From NCBI GenBank assembly GCA_002424305.1, contig DIQZ01000038.1:10109-17264 (forward strand): a DNA stretch of 7,156 nt, given 5' to 3'. A program made the position numbers and the translations under genes. The notes beneath the pieces were generated by a model. It ran no database searches and was not told where the DNA came from. It was given only the letters and a program-made list of their open reading frames with translations. This document shows positions 6,184 through 7,156 of the stretch, one piece after another. Positions within the stretch are counted from its first letter, which is position 1. Each line of letters begins with the position of its first letter. This stretch comes from Firmicutes bacterium UBA5449 (GTDB lineage Bacteria > Bacillota > SHA-98 > UBA4971).

Positions 6184-7156
6184 GTGAGGGTATTTCGAGA
6201 TACTTCAGAAATACACTTTGGTGACATACCTGAATCTGTAGTTGCTCTGGGTACATTCGACGGTGTACACCTAGGACATCAAGAAATCCTTAAAAGGTGC
6301 GTATCCTTAGGAAGACAGGAACGCATTGCGACTGTCGTTTTTACTTTTCATAAACATCCTTTGGAAATCATAAGACCCCAATTCGCCCCGTCGCTCTTAA
6401 CTGATATTGAGGACAAGCTTGCTATTCTTGGACAGATGGGTATAGAAAATACAGTCATGGCTCGGTTTGACGATGAAATGGCCGGAGCTACCCCGGAGGA
6501 GTTTGTCCGTGAGATTCTGGTAGACTCTCTTAGAGCTAAATGTGTGGTTGTTGGGTTTAACTATACATTTGGATGGAAGGCTCAAGGGAACGCGAAAACG
6601 CTAAGACACCTGGGCGAACAATACGGATTCCATGTGGAAGTCGCCAAGCCTGTACTTGTCGGTGGAACAGTGGTTTCCAGCACAAAGATTCGCTCAAGCC
6701 TTGCCGAGGGAGATATGGAAGCTGTGGAAGCCATGCTTGGAAGGCCGTTCTCCATTAAGGGGAAGACAGTAAGGGGAGAAAGCCGCGGGAAGAGTCTTGG
6801 CTATCCCACGGTTAATCTGGACATATCTCATGGAATGTCCTTGCCTCAATGTGGTGTTTATGCTGCAAGAACTTGTGTCAAAGGACGTATGTTTGACGCA
6901 GTAACTAACGTTGGGATGAGACCCACCTTTTCAGGTGAAACCATGAGTGTAGAGACTCACATAATAGATTTTGAGGGAAACCTATACGGGGAGACTTTAA
7001 GAGTGCTTTTTGTCAAGAGACTCAGAGATGAGATCAGATTCCCCTCCGGCGAGGCCTTGGCATGCCAAATCTCACAAGATGTAGAAAGGGCCAAGGAAGT
7101 TCTGAGACATTGGAACGCGTGCACGAAAACTCCAGACGTCTCTGAAGATGCTTCGT
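6184..7156 (+). CDS. ribF: Bifunctional riboflavin kinase / FMN adenylyltransferase RibF (3' end beyond window)
   Basis: From GTG 6184 the frame stays open to the window end (324 complete codons plus one base), so the stop is outside; prokaryotic RibF is usually 300-330 residues, so little is missing. The enzyme phosphorylates riboflavin to FMN and then adenylylates FMN to FAD. The N-terminal adenylyltransferase domain shows GTFDGVHLGH at residues 23-32, HKHP at 56-59, VGFNYTFG at 123-130, and SSTKIRSSLAEGD at 165-177. The C-terminal riboflavin kinase domain shows the RGESRGKSLGYPTVNL segment (about 198-212, with the PTVN nucleotide/metal motif at 208-211), then GVYAA, TNVGMRPTF (241-249), and a probable catalytic glutamate E257 in VETH. 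The translation reads without a frameshift. It follows truB by 26 bp, an arrangement conserved across Bacillota. No riboswitch or attenuator is visible before it; its expression seems tied to the operon. Confidence 0.97.
   Translation, partial: MRVFRDTSEIHFGDIPESVVALGTFDGVHLGHQEILKRCVSLGRQERIATVVFTFHKHPLEIIRPQFAPSLLTDIEDKLAILGQMGIENTVMARFDDEMAGATPEEFVREILVDSLRAKCVVVGFNYTFGWKAQGNAKTLRHLGEQYGFHVEVAKPVLVGGTVVSSTKIRSSLAEGDMEAVEAMLGRPFSIKGKTVRGESRGKSLGYPTVNLDISHGMSLPQCGVYAARTCVKGRMFDAVTNVGMRPTFSGETMSVETHIIDFEGNLYGETLRVLFVKRLRDEIRFPSGEALACQISQDVERAKEVLRHWNACTKTPDVSEDAS

Noticed and set aside
1..7156. Mobile element, CRISPR array, tRNA/rRNA gene, riboswitch or defence system
   Set aside because: Nearly the whole window is covered by conserved core genes; no gap exceeds 45 bp and no regular repeat array or RNA gene signature was seen on either strand.

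Overview
The window holds one uninterrupted, co-directional (+ strand) block of housekeeping genes, in the order nusA (3' tail only) - rnpM/ylxR - infB - ylxP - rbfA - nrnA - truB - ribF (3' end cut off). All eight reading frames lie on one strand. The gaps between genes are at most about 45 bp, one pair overlaps by 1 nt, and no promoter-like or terminator-like sequence was found between genes. I read this as an internal piece of a single long transcription unit, with the promoter upstream of nusA (in many bacteria upstream of rimP) and the end downstream of ribF (often rpsO comes next).

Organism: the gene order, the presence of YlxR and YlxP (DUF503), the DHH-family NrnA between rbfA and truB, the purine-rich AGGTG/GGAGG ribosome binding sites, the roughly balanced base composition, and the frequent AGA/AGG arginine codons together suggest a member of the Bacillota, Clostridia-like or a deep lineage. 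The nusA-ylxR-infB-rbfA-DHH-truB-ribF order also occurs in Actinomycetota, but the base composition here is not high in GC. I cannot name a genus.

Layout: 2-241 is the highly charged end of NusA (transcription elongation/termination factor). 269-565 is RnpM/YlxR, an RNA-binding protein. 609-3542 is initiation factor IF-2, with a very long disordered linker between two IF2_N domains. 3557-3838 is YlxP, of unknown function. 3858-4217 is ribosome-binding factor RbfA. 4217-5197 is the DHH/DHHA1 nanoRNase/pAp phosphatase NrnA. 5201-6157 is tRNA pseudouridine-55 synthase TruB. 6184-7156 is RibF (riboflavin kinase/FMN adenylyltransferase), open to the window end. The unit joins transcription (NusA), translation initiation (IF-2), 30S maturation (RbfA), tRNA modification (TruB), turnover of short RNAs (NrnA) and flavin cofactor synthesis (RibF).

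Nothing here looks like a new defence, mobile or biosynthetic system; this is a conserved core operon. The points worth a second look are local: the absence of ylxQ between rnpM and infB, the charge-patterned tails of NusA and IF-2, a 102-codon open frame overlapping the IF-2 linker, in-frame gene junctions at nrnA/truB and past the truB stop, and the run of non-ATG starts in the last four genes.
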